The position numbers and the translations under genes were made by a program. Below the pieces are notes generated by a model. It had not been told where the DNA came from, did not search any database, and saw only the letters and a list, made by a program, of their open reading frames with translations. From Actinomadura soli (GTDB lineage: Bacteria > Actinomycetota > Actinomycetes > Streptosporangiales > Streptosporangiaceae), in assembly GCF_005889715.1 (NCBI RefSeq), contig NZ_VCKW01000064.1, positions 1 to 35,706 on the forward strand: a stretch of 35,706 nt of DNA, written 5' to 3'. The first letter of the stretch is position 1. The number at the start of each line of letters is the position of its first letter. Shown in pieces: positions 8,596 through 17,486 of the stretch.

Positions 8596-8782
8596 GCCGA
8601 CCTCCGATTCACCTATGGCCAGAAGAAGTCAGCCAGCCCCACGTGACCATTTCGGGTATGGCGGGTGAATATGGCGCAGCGGAGTTGAGATACCTCGACC
8701 ATGCCCGCCGACGTCGGCGGCTTGCGGGAAGGCAGCAGTTTCCGATCACGAGGAGTGACATATAACGTCCCGGGAGTTATCT

Positions 8783-8866
8783 TCCGAGCTCCGCCGCAAG
8801 GCGCTGGATCTGGTCAGACTGGATGCTCGGTCCAGCTTGTCGCAACTGCGGATGCCCACATCAGGC
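8783..8866 (+). mobile_element. IS3-type OrfA scrap
   Basis: The forward frame reads SELRRKALDLVRLDARSSLS. 'ELRRKALDLV' is the typical start of IS3/IS2-type transposase OrfA, ahead of its helix-turn-helix. The rest of OrfA and all of OrfB are absent. It lies just beyond the point where the cydC-like fragment is cut off, so an IS insertion followed by deletion could have caused that truncation. Short match; weak call. Confidence 0.33.
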
Positions 8867-8985
8867 CACCCTACGGAAATGAAGTCCTCTGTAACTAACT
8901 TCCAATGCACCATCGATATTGCGGCGATAGGCATATGGATATGGGCGGCGCAGCCCGCAGTTACCTGCCGGGGAGCTGTCGCGGA

Positions 8986-9363
8986 GAGGTGGGCGTGCTG
9001 GTCGATGAGGCAGATCGCCTGGCGGATGTCGTCCTGTGCGTAGTCGCGCAGGTCGTGTCCGTCCAGGTGGATTGTGCCCTGGTCGGGGTCGCGGAACCGG
9101 AGCAGCAGGTGCGCCAGGGTGCTCTTGCCTTCCGCGCTCGGGCCGAGCAGCGCGACCCGGCGGTCGGGACGCAGTTCGAGGTCGTCACCGTCCAGCCCCC
9201 AAGGGTAATTCCGCGGCGTAGCCGACGCGGACGCCGCGGCTTGGAGCAGGTCGCCGCGGGGTGCGGGCAGCGGGCGGGTCGGCGGGTGCCGGGCGGGCGG
9301 TGAGCGCGTCGAGGCGCGCGGCGGCACGGTCAATCGTTGATCAAGTTGCCTGGTGCCGGGCAC
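8986..9363 (-). pseudogene. CydC-like ABC transporter ATPase fragment
   Basis: The reverse frame contains PLPAPRGDL, LDGDDLELRPDRRVALLGPS and AEGKSTLAHLLLRFRDPDQG, then the stretch HDLRDYAQDDIRQAICLIDQ. This is the beginning of the nucleotide-binding domain of CydC, the glutathione/cysteine exporter subunit needed for cytochrome bd assembly; 'LRDYAQDDVR..I.LIDQ.AHLF' is typical of actinobacterial CydC. The Walker A region is present (GPSAEGKST). The signature motif, Walker B and the whole membrane domain are missing, and traces of the preceding linker are in another frame. No cydA, cydB or cydD is in the window, so it is a remnant. Confidence 0.65.
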
Positions 9364-9424
9364 ACCGTGGGCGGTCGGCCTGGTCTTGGGCGCGGCTGTG
9401 GCGCCGCCCGATCCGGCCGCCGCG

Positions 9425-9895
9425 CTATTTGGGATCCATCAGGTCCCAGGTGGCCGCTGTGACGATTCCGTAGGCCAGGTGCGGTGCCAGATCGGAGAGC
9501 CATGAGCTGATCGGCCAGGTGCGCGGGTCGGTCACGCCCAGCGCGACCATTGGGGCGGTGGTCCCGATGTTTGCGGTCAGCCCGGCGATGATGCCGCGTG
9601 CGATGAGCGGTGCGCCGTCGAGTTTGGGGGCTGCGAGCCCGTAGAGCGCCCCCACGCCAAGACCGGAGCCGACCCCGAGGAGAGCACCGATGGCCGAGCG
9701 GCGATGCTCGACGTCATCATCGTCACGGTCCTCTCCCGACCGTGTGATACCGAGCAACCGTTCGCTCCTACGGACTGTCTCGGCAGGCGTGTCGCTGGCC
9801 GGACGCGCGCGCACCGCCATGTCCAGGTAACCCACGACGTTGAGCGCCGTGGTACCGGCCGCGCCCGCAGCCATCCCCGTCAGAATCCGATGCAT
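9425..9895 (-). CDS. Small integral membrane protein of unknown function
   Basis: From the ATG at 9895 the product is 156 residues, starting MHRILTGMAAGAAGTTALNV. Hydrophobic segments occur at the N-terminus, around 'AIGALLGVGSGLGVGALYGL', around 'GIIAGLTANIGTTAPMVALG' and near the C-terminus ('LAPHLAYGIVTAATWDLM'), giving three or four potential membrane helices separated by a charged loop (GEDRDDDDVEHRR). The pattern is like actinobacterial proteins annotated only as membrane or DUF proteins. The longer frame to 10117 reads as low-quality arginine-rich sequence and was not used. Ribosome binding site weak. Confidence 0.65.
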   Translation of the reverse strand: MHRILTGMAAGAAGTTALNVVGYLDMAVRARPASDTPAETVRRSERLLGITRSGEDRDDDDVEHRRSAIGALLGVGSGLGVGALYGLAAPKLDGAPLIARGIIAGLTANIGTTAPMVALGVTDPRTWPISSWLSDLAPHLAYGIVTAATWDLMDPK

Positions 9896-10196
9896 GCGGC
9901 CGTTCTGCCCGGACCGGGTGGCACTATCCGTGAACGCGCAGGTCGTCGACCGCTGCCGGTCTCCGGACCAGGCGGGACGCAAGGCCCGGACGCGATCTTT
10001 CCCACGCCCGTAGGAGGAGCCGAACTCGGCCTCCGGCACCATCGGGATCTCGCGGGAGCCGTCGCCTTCGCCTCCCGCGCCCCGGCGGCGTTTCCCTGCG
10101 CGAACTCCTGCGATCATCGCGTCAGCGACCGGGATTCGGCTCTGGTGGAGGCGCGTGTCCGTTTGCCGTCAGCATGCGACTTCTCCGTGGGATAGG
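9896..10196. other. Intergenic region, no supported gene
   Basis: About 300 bases between the membrane protein start and the truncated sigma factor. The open frames through it on both strands are arginine-rich or lack a domain. No RNA gene or repeat was recognised. Promoter signals of the reverse membrane-protein gene should lie here but none stands out. Confidence 0.35.
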
Positions 10197-10490
10197 TCAC
10201 TGGGGTGGCGAAGGGTGGCTGCCGTGCATGGCGATGAACACCTCCTGCACGACGTCCTCCGCCGTCGGCCGGTCGCCGACGATGAGCAGGGCCATCCGGA
10301 CCAGGGCCACGTGATGGTCCGCGAACAGCGCGGTGAGCGGGGCCGCCGGGTCGCCCTCGTCCCCGGCTCCTTCGGCGACCGCTTCCTCTGTCTCCACACC
10401 TATGACACTCGCCGCGCCCGGCCCCGGTTGCTCGCGGCCGCCGGTTTTCTCAGACGTCCTCGCCTCGGGCTCGGGGCCGGGCGGGCGCAC
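10197..10490 (-). pseudogene. Truncated SigE-type ECF sigma factor (region 2 start only)
   Basis: A 97-residue frame whose second half reads LTALFADHHVALVRMALLIV and GDRPTAEDVVQEVFIAMHG. This is the beginning of sigma region 2 of the actinobacterial 'SigE-family' ECF factors ('L...H...LVRLA.LLVGD...AEDVVQ.VF'). The frame then ends within a few codons (SHPSPPQ), so the rest of region 2 and the whole of region 4 are absent. A protein of this size could not act as a sigma factor, hence a deletion remnant. The upstream N-terminal half is proline/glycine-rich and may not be native. Confidence 0.6.
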
Positions 10491-10528
10491 CGGCCGGCGC
10501 GGCAGCCGGTGGAGGCGCCAGTACCGGT

Positions 10529-10894
10529 TCAGCTACTGGCGCACGTGAAGCACGTACGGGCGAACGGACGCGCTTCCAGGCGTTCCGCTGCGATGGCGCC
10601 ACCACATTGTTCGCAGACGCCGTAGGTACCGTCGTCGAGCCTGCGCAGCGCATCGTCGATGTCGGCCAGGCGTGCGCGGGCGCGGGTCAACGACGCCTCG
10701 ATCCGGGCGCGCTCGAAGGCGATGGTGGCGCCCTCCGGGTCGTGCTCGTCGTCCGCGTTGGCCTGCACCGACGCGTTGACGACGCCGTCCCAGTCAGCGT
10801 TCAGCGACGCCACGAGCTCCAGCGTGCCCTCACGGTCGGCGATCAGACGTTCCTCCGCCGTTGCCACATTCCCTCCAACGTTTACGGCGTCCAA
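10529..10894 (-). CDS. DksA/TraR-family zinc-finger protein
   Basis: A 121-residue protein. An N-terminal helical part, 'IAFERARIEASLTRARARLA', forms a likely coiled coil. It is followed by 'DDALRRLDDGTYGVCEQCGG' and the C4 zinc finger C-x2-C-x17-C-x2-C ending CFTCAS, as in DksA/TraR proteins, which bind RNA polymerase through the secondary channel. The actinobacterial members are usually short like this one, and their physiological role is less defined than that of E. coli DksA. The start could be at 10894 (ATG) or a later GTG. Confidence 0.82.
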   Translation of the reverse strand: MDAVNVGGNVATAEERLIADREGTLELVASLNADWDGVVNASVQANADDEHDPEGATIAFERARIEASLTRARARLADIDDALRRLDDGTYGVCEQCGGAIAAERLEARPFARTCFTCASS

Positions 10895-10927
10895 CCGGCC
10901 GCCTGGACGTGGTCGGTGCTGGACGGC

Positions 10928-12360
10928 CTACGCCCCCTTCTCGGCGGGTAGTCGGTGCCTGAAGCGCTTTTGCAGTTCGTGGTCGACTTGAGCGAAGTCC
11001 CGCCCCTTCGTCTCCGGAATGTAGCGGCTGGTGAACAGCAGGCCGATCGCCGAGATCACGGCGAAGATCCAGAAGGTTTCGCCCTCCCCGATGAGCCCGG
11101 CTATCGGCAGGAACAGCAGGCTGATCGCGAAGTTGCTGGCCCAGTTCAGCGCGGTGCTGGCGCTCGCGCCGGTCGCGCGTGCCCGCGGCGGGAAGATCTC
11201 ACCGATCAGCGGCCAGAAGACGGGTCCGACGCCGGCGGCGTATCCGCCGATGTAGAGCACCATGAACAGCAGCGTCGGGACGGAGCCCCAGTCCGCCACG
11301 AACGCCAGGCCGAGCAGCGCCATGGTGACCGTCATCACGGCGAACGAGACCAGGAGCAGTTCGCGGCGTCCGGCGCTGTCGATCAGGCGGATCGCGACCA
11401 GCGTCATGACGAGGTTGATGATGCCGATGGCGATGGAGTAGACGATCGAGTTGGACGCGGTCAGCCCGGTCCTCTCGATGATCGTCGGCGCGTTAGTAGA
11501 TGATCGTGTTGATGCCGCCGAACTGCTGCGTCGCGGCCAGCACCAGTCCGACGATCAGCGCGGGCCGGACGCGGTCGGTCAGCAGCGTGCGCCATCCGGT
11601 CACCGCCTGGTCCTGCGGGGTCTCTCTGTCCTGCTCCTGGCGCAACTGGTCGCGCCGCCGGAGCAGCTGGTCGGCGGTGTCCTGGTCGCTGACTCCGGCG
11701 ATCAGGGCGCGGGCCCTGCGGCGGTGCCCGTGCGCAAGGAGCCATTCGGGGGACCCGGGCAGCACCAATATCGCCGAGCCGACCATCACCAGTGCCGGGA
11801 TCGCGCCGACGGCGATCATCGCACGCCAGTTCCCGCTGCTGGAGAAGGCGAGGTTGACCATGTACGCGACCAGGATCCCGAGCGTGATCATCAGTTGGTC
11901 GAGGGTGAGGAGCCGGCCGCGGATCTCCTTCGGGGAGATCTCCGACAGGTAGGGCGGGACGGTCGCCGAGGCGGCCCCGACGGCCAGCCCGAGGACCAGC
12001 CGGGCCGCGACGAGCACGACGTAGCCGGGCGCCAGCGCGGCGAGCGCCGTGCCGCCGACGAACACCGCTCCTTCGAGGCCGAAGATCCAGCGCCGGCCGA
12101 GCCGGTCGGCGAGCCGTCCGGACGCCAGCGCGCCCACCATCGCGCCCAGGACCAGCACGCTCACCACGCTGCCCTGTTCGAAGGAGTTCAGGTGAAAGTC
12201 GGTCTTGATGTACAGCAGCGCTCCGGAGATGACCCGGTGTCGAAGCCGAACAGGAAACCGCCGACCGCGATCAGCCCGGCATGCCGCCTGATCTTCCGTA
12301 TTCCCCAGTCATCTGCGCCAGCGGTCCCTCGGTGGTCGGCGCAGTGGAATAGCCCTGCAT
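10928..12360 (-). pseudogene. Sugar-porter-type MFS transporter with several frameshifts
   Basis: The fragments together make a near full-length 12-helix sugar porter. The start is an ATG at 12360 with GAGGAGG seven bases upstream (MQGYSTAPTTEGPLA). A shift near 12310-12320 leads into IRRHAGLIAVGGFLFGFDTG. A missing G near 12237 is needed to continue VISGALLYIKTDFHLNSFEQ. The main frame follows to QQFGGINTIIY, where an extra base (T at 11493/11494) creates a TAA. The last frame ends ...RYIPETKGRDFAQVDHEL. Sugar-porter motifs are recognisable (GRLADRLGRR, PESPxWL-like PGSPEWLL, PETKG). Three independent shifts argue for a true pseudogene unless the assembly is poor here. Confidence 0.8.
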
Positions 12361-12561
12361 GTCACGCCCTCCTCGGCTCGGCGACGATCAGGGCGTCACA
12401 CCCAGAGAGCGACCACGACCTCAGAGCCGGTCGGACGCGATGTCGTTTCGGTGCCCAATGCGGGCTGCCCTACCGGCTTCCGCCGGACACGGCCCTTGAT
12501 CGCTCTTTTGACGAGCGCCACGTCGGGCCCGCGCTCGGCGGGCGGCGGCGGGTGGACGGGG

Positions 12562-13098
12562 TCAGATGCCCAGCAGGTCGGTCAGGTCGTCGGCGTGGTC
12601 CTCTTCCTCGGCCAGGATCTTCTCCAGCACGCGGCGGCTGGTCGGGTCGGCGTCGCCGAGCCAGCGGATGATGTCCTGGTAGGACTGGATGACGATGCGC
12701 TCGGCGTACAGGTTCTCCTTGAGCATCGCGGTGAGGTCGGTGTCGGCGAACGTCGTGTAGGGGGTGTGGGAACGCCGCGCGAGGGTCTCGGGATCGAAGT
12801 CCGGGTCGCCGCCGAGCTGGCTGATCCGCTCGGCGACCCACATCGCGTGGTGGCGCTCCTCCTTCCCGTGCTCGTGGAACCCCTCGGCGACCTGGGCGCT
12901 GTCGATACCGGAGCAGGCGATGGCGTTCTGGGTGTAGCGCATCCAGCACACGATCTCGGTGGCGAGGACGTCGTTGAGGATCGCGATGACCTTGTCGACG
13001 TCGCGCCCGTAGGTGCTCGTCACGGGACCGGCGTCCATCGTGGAACGGGCACGCTCGCGGATCGCCTCCACATCGATGCTGAAGCTGCTTTCGGACAT
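12562..13098 (-). CDS. Bacterioferritin-like ferritin-superfamily protein
   Basis: A 178-residue protein with four long helices. The potential di-iron ligands are in the usual places: E48 in 'LATEIVCWMRY', an E-x2-H at residues 80-84 in 'GKEERHHAMW', E133 in 'NLYAERIVIQSY', and E165-x2-H168 in 'ILAEEEDHADDL'. This supports an iron-oxidising, iron-storage role in the cytosol. It resembles the short bacterioferritin-like proteins of actinobacteria more than Dps, which has its ferroxidase site between subunits. The start at 13098 has AGGAGAG six to seven bases upstream. A large catalase gene lies 2.3 kb away, but the two are not an operon. Confidence 0.85.
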   Translation of the reverse strand: MSESSFSIDVEAIRERARSTMDAGPVTSTYGRDVDKVIAILNDVLATEIVCWMRYTQNAIACSGIDSAQVAEGFHEHGKEERHHAMWVAERISQLGGDPDFDPETLARRSHTPYTTFADTDLTAMLKENLYAERIVIQSYQDIIRWLGDADPTSRRVLEKILAEEEDHADDLTDLLGI

Positions 13099-13354
13099 GC
13101 TCTCTCCTTCTGATCACGGACACCCACCTGCCTGCTACCCACCGTGAGTGGATTACTCCCCTGCGTTATGTCCGGAGTTGGGATGGTGTGACCGGCCACC
13201 ACCTTCCCGGCGGCGTTCCAATGGCGGCATTCGCCAAGGAGAAGTCAATTCGTGACACGTGACGTTTGCCGCGTGCGCGGCCGCGGAGAAGACATAGTCC
13301 GGACGGTGTTCGCCCGCCGCCGCCCTCCCGAGAGAGGCCACCGGGAAGGTGCAA

Positions 13355-13600
13355 ATGTCCACGCAACTGAATTCCGGCGATTCCGCATGGCTGTTCGTGA
13401 GCACCGCGATGGTGCTCCTCATGTCACCGGGTCTCGCTTTCTTCTACGGCGGCATGGTCCGCTCCAAGAACATGCTGACGACGCTCTACATGAGCTTCAT
13501 TTCCATCAGCCTGGTGACCATCCTGTGGTTCCTCTACGGGTATGGAATCGCGTTCGGCAAGGACGTCGGCGGCGTCGGGCTCATCGGCTGGGGGGACTGG
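13355..13600 (+). pseudogene. Ammonium transporter (Amt) N-terminal fragment
   Basis: From the ATG at 13355 (GGGAAGG five bases upstream) the product begins MSTQLNSGDSAWLFVSTAMV and continues LLMSPGLAFFYGGMVRSKNM, the first membrane helices of Amt/AmtB ammonium channels. It then reads 'ILWFLYGYGIAFGKDVGGVGLIGWGDW'. After about 82 residues the Amt similarity stops at about 13600 and the DNA switches to ureF sequence in another frame. The remaining nine helices and the twin-histidine pore are missing, so it cannot transport ammonium. The original gene had a good ribosome binding site, so the 5' end may still be expressed. Confidence 0.8.
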
Positions 13601-13604
13601 CGCC

Positions 13605-14084
13605 TCGGTGACGTCACACCGCGTGGTCGAGACCGACCGCAGTCTGCACGCGATGAAGCTCAACCGGGAGCAGCGGACGGCGTCCGTCCGCACCGGCCGG
13701 CAGGTCCTGGACAGCGCGGACGCCGCGTTCGCGTCGGCCCCGGCGGCGCGGCTGGGCCGGCTCGTCGCCGACCGCGCGACGCCCGGCAACCACGCCGTCG
13801 TCGTGGGCGCCGTGCACGCGGGGCTGGGAGTGCCCGTCCAGCAGGCCGTGGCAAGCGACCTGTACGCCTTCGCCGCCGGCTGCGCGGTGGCGTCGGTGCG
13901 GCTCGGCCGGATCGACTTCCGGCGTGCGCAGCGGCTGCTGCGCGAGGTCCGGCCCGAGGTCGCCCGGGCGGCCGGGGCGGCGCTGTCCGCCCGGGACCCG
14001 CGGGACCTGCACGCCTCCACCCCGGCGGCGGACGCGGTCGCCGCCGCGCACGAGCGGGCCGAGGCCCGCCTGTTCATCACCTGA
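13605..14084 (+). pseudogene. ureF: Urease accessory protein UreF, C-terminal part
   Basis: The frame reads RVVETDRSLHAMKLNREQRT, then GRQVLDSADAAFASAPAARL, followed by NHAVVVGAVHAGLGVPVQQA and VASDLYAFAAGCAVASVRLG. This is the C-terminal two thirds of UreF, which joins UreD and UreG in the complex that inserts nickel into urease. The usual first ~70 residues (including '..SDS.LP.G.F.HS.G') are missing, replaced by the Amt fragment in another frame. The stop at 14082-14084 is followed 28 bases later by ureG, the normal gene order. Truncation by deletion is the simplest reading. Confidence 0.75.
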
Positions 14085-14112
14085 CCCGAACACCACTCGA
14101 AGGGACGCGCGC

Positions 14113-14748
14113 ATGGAACTGGAGCAGGTGTACAAGATCGGTGTCGGCGGCCCGGTCGGGTCGGGCAAGACCGCCCTCATCGAGGCGCTGGTGCCCGTCC
14201 TGGTCGCCCGGGGGTCGAGGCCCGGCGTCATCACCAACGACATCTACACCCAGGAGGGCGCCGAGCACGTCCGCCGCACCCTCGCGGGGACGCTGGACGC
14301 CGACCGCGTCGTCGGCGTCGAGACGGGGTCGTGCCCGCACACGGCGGTCCGCGACGACCCCACGATGAACCTCGCCGCGGCGGCCGAACTGCTCGACCGG
14401 TTCCCCGACATCGACGTGCTGCTGTTCGAGAGCGGCGGCGACAACCTGACGCTCACCTTCAGCCCCCTGCCGGCCGACGTGTACGTGTTCGTCCTGGACA
14501 CCGCGGAGGGGGAGAAGATGCCGCGCAAGCGCGGGCCCGGCACCACCGAATCCGACCTGCTGGTGATCAACAAGATCGACATCGCGCCCTATGTGCGCAC
14601 CGACCTGACGGTCATGGAACGCGACGCCCGCGCGGTGCGCCGCGGCGGCCCGGTCGTCCTGACCGACTGCCTCACCGGGACCGGTGTCACCGCCGTCGCC
14701 GACTTCGTCCTGGAACACAAGGAGACGGTGTGCTCACCGGTGCCATGA
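14113..14748 (+). CDS. ureG: Urease accessory GTPase UreG
   Basis: A 211-residue protein beginning MELEQVYKIGVGGPVGSGKT. The P-loop GPVGSGKT lies at residues 13-20. The nickel-binding C-P-H motif is in 'ETGSCPHTAVRDD', 'LLFESGGDNLTLTFSPLPAD' is the conserved switch region, and NKID is the guanine-specificity motif. UreG hydrolyses GTP to deliver nickel into the urease active site with UreF and UreD. Length and motifs are complete, so this gene is intact, unlike its flanking partners. AGGGA at 14101-14105 is the ribosome binding site. The 3' end overlaps ureD by four bases, implying translational coupling. Confidence 0.93.
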   Translation: MELEQVYKIGVGGPVGSGKTALIEALVPVLVARGSRPGVITNDIYTQEGAEHVRRTLAGTLDADRVVGVETGSCPHTAVRDDPTMNLAAAAELLDRFPDIDVLLFESGGDNLTLTFSPLPADVYVFVLDTAEGEKMPRKRGPGTTESDLLVINKIDIAPYVRTDLTVMERDARAVRRGGPVVLTDCLTGTGVTAVADFVLEHKETVCSPVP

Positions 14749-15419
14749 CCGCACCCGAGCGGCCGGGCGATCGTGCGGCCGGGGCCGCGGGCGTCCCCGC
14801 CCCGACGGGGCAGGAGCGGTGCGCGCCGGAGCGCTGCACCCCCGCGTGCCGGATGGAGCACGACTACGCCACCCAGATGATCGACATCACCGCCGCGGCC
14901 GGCGCGTACGTCGAATACCTGCCCGAGACCACGATCCCGTTCGGCGGCTCGCGCTACTACCAGCGCGTGCGCGTGACCGCCGACCCCGGCGCGACGATCG
15001 TCCTCGGCGAGAAGCTGATGGCGGGACGCCTGGCCCGCGGTGAACGGCACGCCTACATCGCCTACTGCGCCGACCTGGAGGTCCACGACCCCGACGGCCT
15101 GCTGTTCGCGGATCCGATCCGGCTCGTCCCCGGCGAGCATCCGGTGGCCGGGCCTGCCGTCATGGACGACTTCGGGCTCATGGCGTCCCTCTACGTGATC
15201 ACCGCGGCCGAGCCCGCCCAGCGGGCCGCCGACGCCATGCACCAGGCGATCACGGAAACGGGACTGCGCGGTGGGGCGAGCGTCCTGCCCGCGGGCTGCC
15301 GCGCCTGGGCCCGGATCCTCGGCGACCGCTCCCCCGAGGTGGACGCGGCGTACCGCCGAACCCTCGACGCCGTCCACGAACTACTGAACGACCCTCGCAC
15401 CCGGACGACGGGCCGCTGA
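14745..15419 (+). CDS. ureD: Urease accessory protein UreD (UreH), N-terminally abnormal
   Basis: From the ATG at 14745 the product is 224 residues (a GTG at 14730 is an alternative start). Residues from about 37 on match UreD: 'CRMEHDYATQMIDITAAAGA', 'YVEYLPETTIPFGGSRYYQR', then 'VRVTADPGATIVLGEKLMAG' and a C-terminal 'ARILGDRSPEVDAAYRRTLD'. Ordinary UreD is about 260-290 residues and has ~80 residues ahead of this point ('...L.......GGLLGGD....V....GA...ITTQAATKVYR'). Here these are replaced by a proline- and cysteine-bearing stretch of uncertain origin. So it is either a shortened variant or a deletion derivative; function is doubtful. It overlaps ureG. Confidence 0.72.
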   Translation: MTAPERPGDRAAGAAGVPAPTGQERCAPERCTPACRMEHDYATQMIDITAAAGAYVEYLPETTIPFGGSRYYQRVRVTADPGATIVLGEKLMAGRLARGERHAYIAYCADLEVHDPDGLLFADPIRLVPGEHPVAGPAVMDDFGLMASLYVITAAEPAQRAADAMHQAITETGLRGGASVLPAGCRAWARILGDRSPEVDAAYRRTLDAVHELLNDPRTRTTGR

Positions 15420-15446
15420 CGACCAGCCGGGGGCGGGCGGGTGTCG

Positions 15447-17486
15447 CTAGGCCGGGAAGGCGGCGACGTCGCGGTCCCAGTGGCGGTGGGCGGCGACCGC
15501 TTCGGCGAACCGCTGCGCGAAGTCATCGCCCGCGCCGCCGTCCACCACTCCCTGGCGTCCCGGCAGGTTCGCGGCCTCCAGCAGCGGTTCGGCGCCCGGC
15601 AGGACGCCGATCGCCTTGCCGTGCTTGAACGCCTCCCGGACGAACTGGACCGCGTACCCGTCGGGGACGAGGTCCTGCCCGCCGGCGGCCAGCACCGCGT
15701 CGTAGAGCACCGACGTCGCCGCGCTGAGCTGCTTGTCGACCTCGAACGTCGCCGCGGTGCCCTCGTGCGGGGCGATGACGTCGCAGATCGCGCCGCGGCC
15801 GCGCAGGGCCTCCAGCACCGGCCCCACGACACCGGAGTCGCTCTGGTCGCCCACCAGCACCGCGATCTGGCGCGTGGCGACCGACCTGGGCTGGTCGTCC
15901 ATGCTGAGCGCCGGGGACGACCTGCCGTGGTTGGGCACGGTGGCGTCGGGCGGGGGGAAGCCGAGCCCTTGCGCGACCTGCCGCGCGAGGTCGCCGTCCA
16001 CGTTGACGAGGCGCTCGACGACCTTCTCCTTGATGGAGCGGCGCTCCACGTGGCCGAGTTCGAACAGGAACGCGTTGACGATGTGGGTCTTCTCCCAGCC
16101 GGCCATGCTGTTCCAGAACAGCGTGGCCTGGCTGTAGTGGTCCTTGAAGCTCGGGCTGCGGCGGCGGATCACCTCTCCCGACACCTGTTCCTGGTAGTGC
16201 CGGAACACGCCCTCCATGTTCCCGGTGTCGGCCGCGGTCGCCGGGCAGCCGCCGCCGATCGAGTTCTTGGAGTAGGCGGTGTCGCTGTCGTGGATCATGT
16301 GCTGGTGGAAGCCGTCGCGGTGGTCGTTGTGCACGGGCGCGATCGGCCGGTTGATCGGGATCTGCTGGTGGTTGGGGCCGCCGAGCCGCGTGATCTGCGT
16401 GTCGAGGTAGGAGAAGTTGCGCGCCTGAAGCAGCGGGTCGTTGGTGAAGTCGATGCCGGGCACGATGTTGGCGGTGCAGAACGCGACCTGCTCGGTCTCG
16501 GCGAAGAAGTTCTGCGGGTTCCGGTTGAGGACCATCGTGCCGATCGGACGCAGCGGCACCTCCTCCTCTGGAATGATCTTGGAGGAGTCGAGCAGGTCGA
16601 AGTCGAACTTGTGCTCGTCCTCTTCGGCGACGAGCTGGACGCACAGCTCGTACTCGGGGAAGTCGCCGCGTTCGATGGTGTCCCACAGGTCGCGCCGGTT
16701 GAAGTCGGGGTCGTTGCCCTGGAGGCGCAGCACCTCGTCCCACACCAGCGAGTAGGTGCCCAGCTTCGGCCGCCAGTGGAACTTCACGAACGTGCCCTTG
16801 CCCTGGGCGTTGACGAACCGGAAGGTGTGGACGCCGAATCCCTGCATCATCCGGTAGCTGCGCGGGATCGACCGGTCCGACATCAGCCACATGATGAAGT
16901 GCATGGTCTCGGGCTGCAGTTGCACGAAGTCCCAAAGGGTGTCGTGCGCGGACTGCGCCTGCGGGATCTGGTTGCGCGGCTCCGGTTTCACCGAGTGGAC
17001 GAAGTCGAGGAACTTGATGCCGTCCTGGATCGGGAACACCGGGAAGTTGTTGCCGACCAGGTCGTAGTTGCCCTGCCGCGTGTAGAACTTGGTCGCGAAC
17101 CCGCGGACGTCCCGCACCGTGTCGCTCGACCCGCGCTCCCCCGCGACCGTGGAGAACCGCACGAACGTCGGCGTGACCAGCGACGGGTCGGACAGGAAGT
17201 CGGCGCAGGTCAGCTCGGACAGCGACTCGTAGACCTGGAACTCGCCGTACGCCCCTGACCCGCGGGCGTGCACCACCCGTTCGGGGATCCGCTCATGGTC
17301 GAACCGGGTGATCTTCTCGCGGAGGTGGAAGTCCTCCAGCAAGGTCGGGCCCCGGTCCCCCACCGAGAGCGAATTGTCGGTGTCCTCGACCCCTGTCCCT
17401 TGGTCGGTCGTGTAGCGGGTGCCGTCCTCCCGCACCCGGTACTGATCGAGTTGCCGCTGCTTGTCGTTGCCGCCGTCAGCAGGCAC
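15447..17486 (-). CDS. katE: Large-subunit catalase (HPII/KatE type)
   Basis: A 679-residue haem catalase from the GTG at 17486, chosen because AAGGAGG lies five bases upstream; longer frames to 17564 lack a site. The core shows 'FDHERIPERVVHARGSGAYG' (active-site His), 'FSTVAGERGSSDTVRDVRGF', 'GNYDLVGNNFPVFPIQDG' (distal Asn), and the proximal haem region around 'NFSYLDTQITRLGGPNHQQI'. The last ~140 residues ('RQIAVLVGDQSDSGVVGPVL', 'LPGRQGVVDG') are the flavodoxin/GATase-1-like domain that marks large-subunit catalases. It removes hydrogen peroxide in the cytosol, typically in stationary phase or stress. It stands alone. Confidence 0.95.
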   Translation of the reverse strand: MPADGGNDKQRQLDQYRVREDGTRYTTDQGTGVEDTDNSLSVGDRGPTLLEDFHLREKITRFDHERIPERVVHARGSGAYGEFQVYESLSELTCADFLSDPSLVTPTFVRFSTVAGERGSSDTVRDVRGFATKFYTRQGNYDLVGNNFPVFPIQDGIKFLDFVHSVKPEPRNQIPQAQSAHDTLWDFVQLQPETMHFIMWLMSDRSIPRSYRMMQGFGVHTFRFVNAQGKGTFVKFHWRPKLGTYSLVWDEVLRLQGNDPDFNRRDLWDTIERGDFPEYELCVQLVAEEDEHKFDFDLLDSSKIIPEEEVPLRPIGTMVLNRNPQNFFAETEQVAFCTANIVPGIDFTNDPLLQARNFSYLDTQITRLGGPNHQQIPINRPIAPVHNDHRDGFHQHMIHDSDTAYSKNSIGGGCPATAADTGNMEGVFRHYQEQVSGEVIRRRSPSFKDHYSQATLFWNSMAGWEKTHIVNAFLFELGHVERRSIKEKVVERLVNVDGDLARQVAQGLGFPPPDATVPNHGRSSPALSMDDQPRSVATRQIAVLVGDQSDSGVVGPVLEALRGRGAICDVIAPHEGTAATFEVDKQLSAATSVLYDAVLAAGGQDLVPDGYAVQFVREAFKHGKAIGVLPGAEPLLEAANLPGRQGVVDGGAGDDFAQRFAEAVAAHRHWDRDVAAFPA

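Noticed and set aside
13099..13354. Possible GlnR-type site upstream of the amt fragment
   Set aside because: GTGAC-like words are present around 13250-13262, but the spacing and the second half-site do not fit the GlnR consensus convincingly.
13349..14368. 339-codon frame starting as an ammonium transporter
   Set aside because: Only the first ~84 codons are Amt; the rest is out-of-frame reading of ureF and ureG, so it is not a real fusion protein.
15441..17258. 605-codon open frame opposite the catalase gene
   Set aside because: It is an antisense frame of katE, has valine/arginine/aspartate-rich text with no domain, and katE itself is unmistakable.
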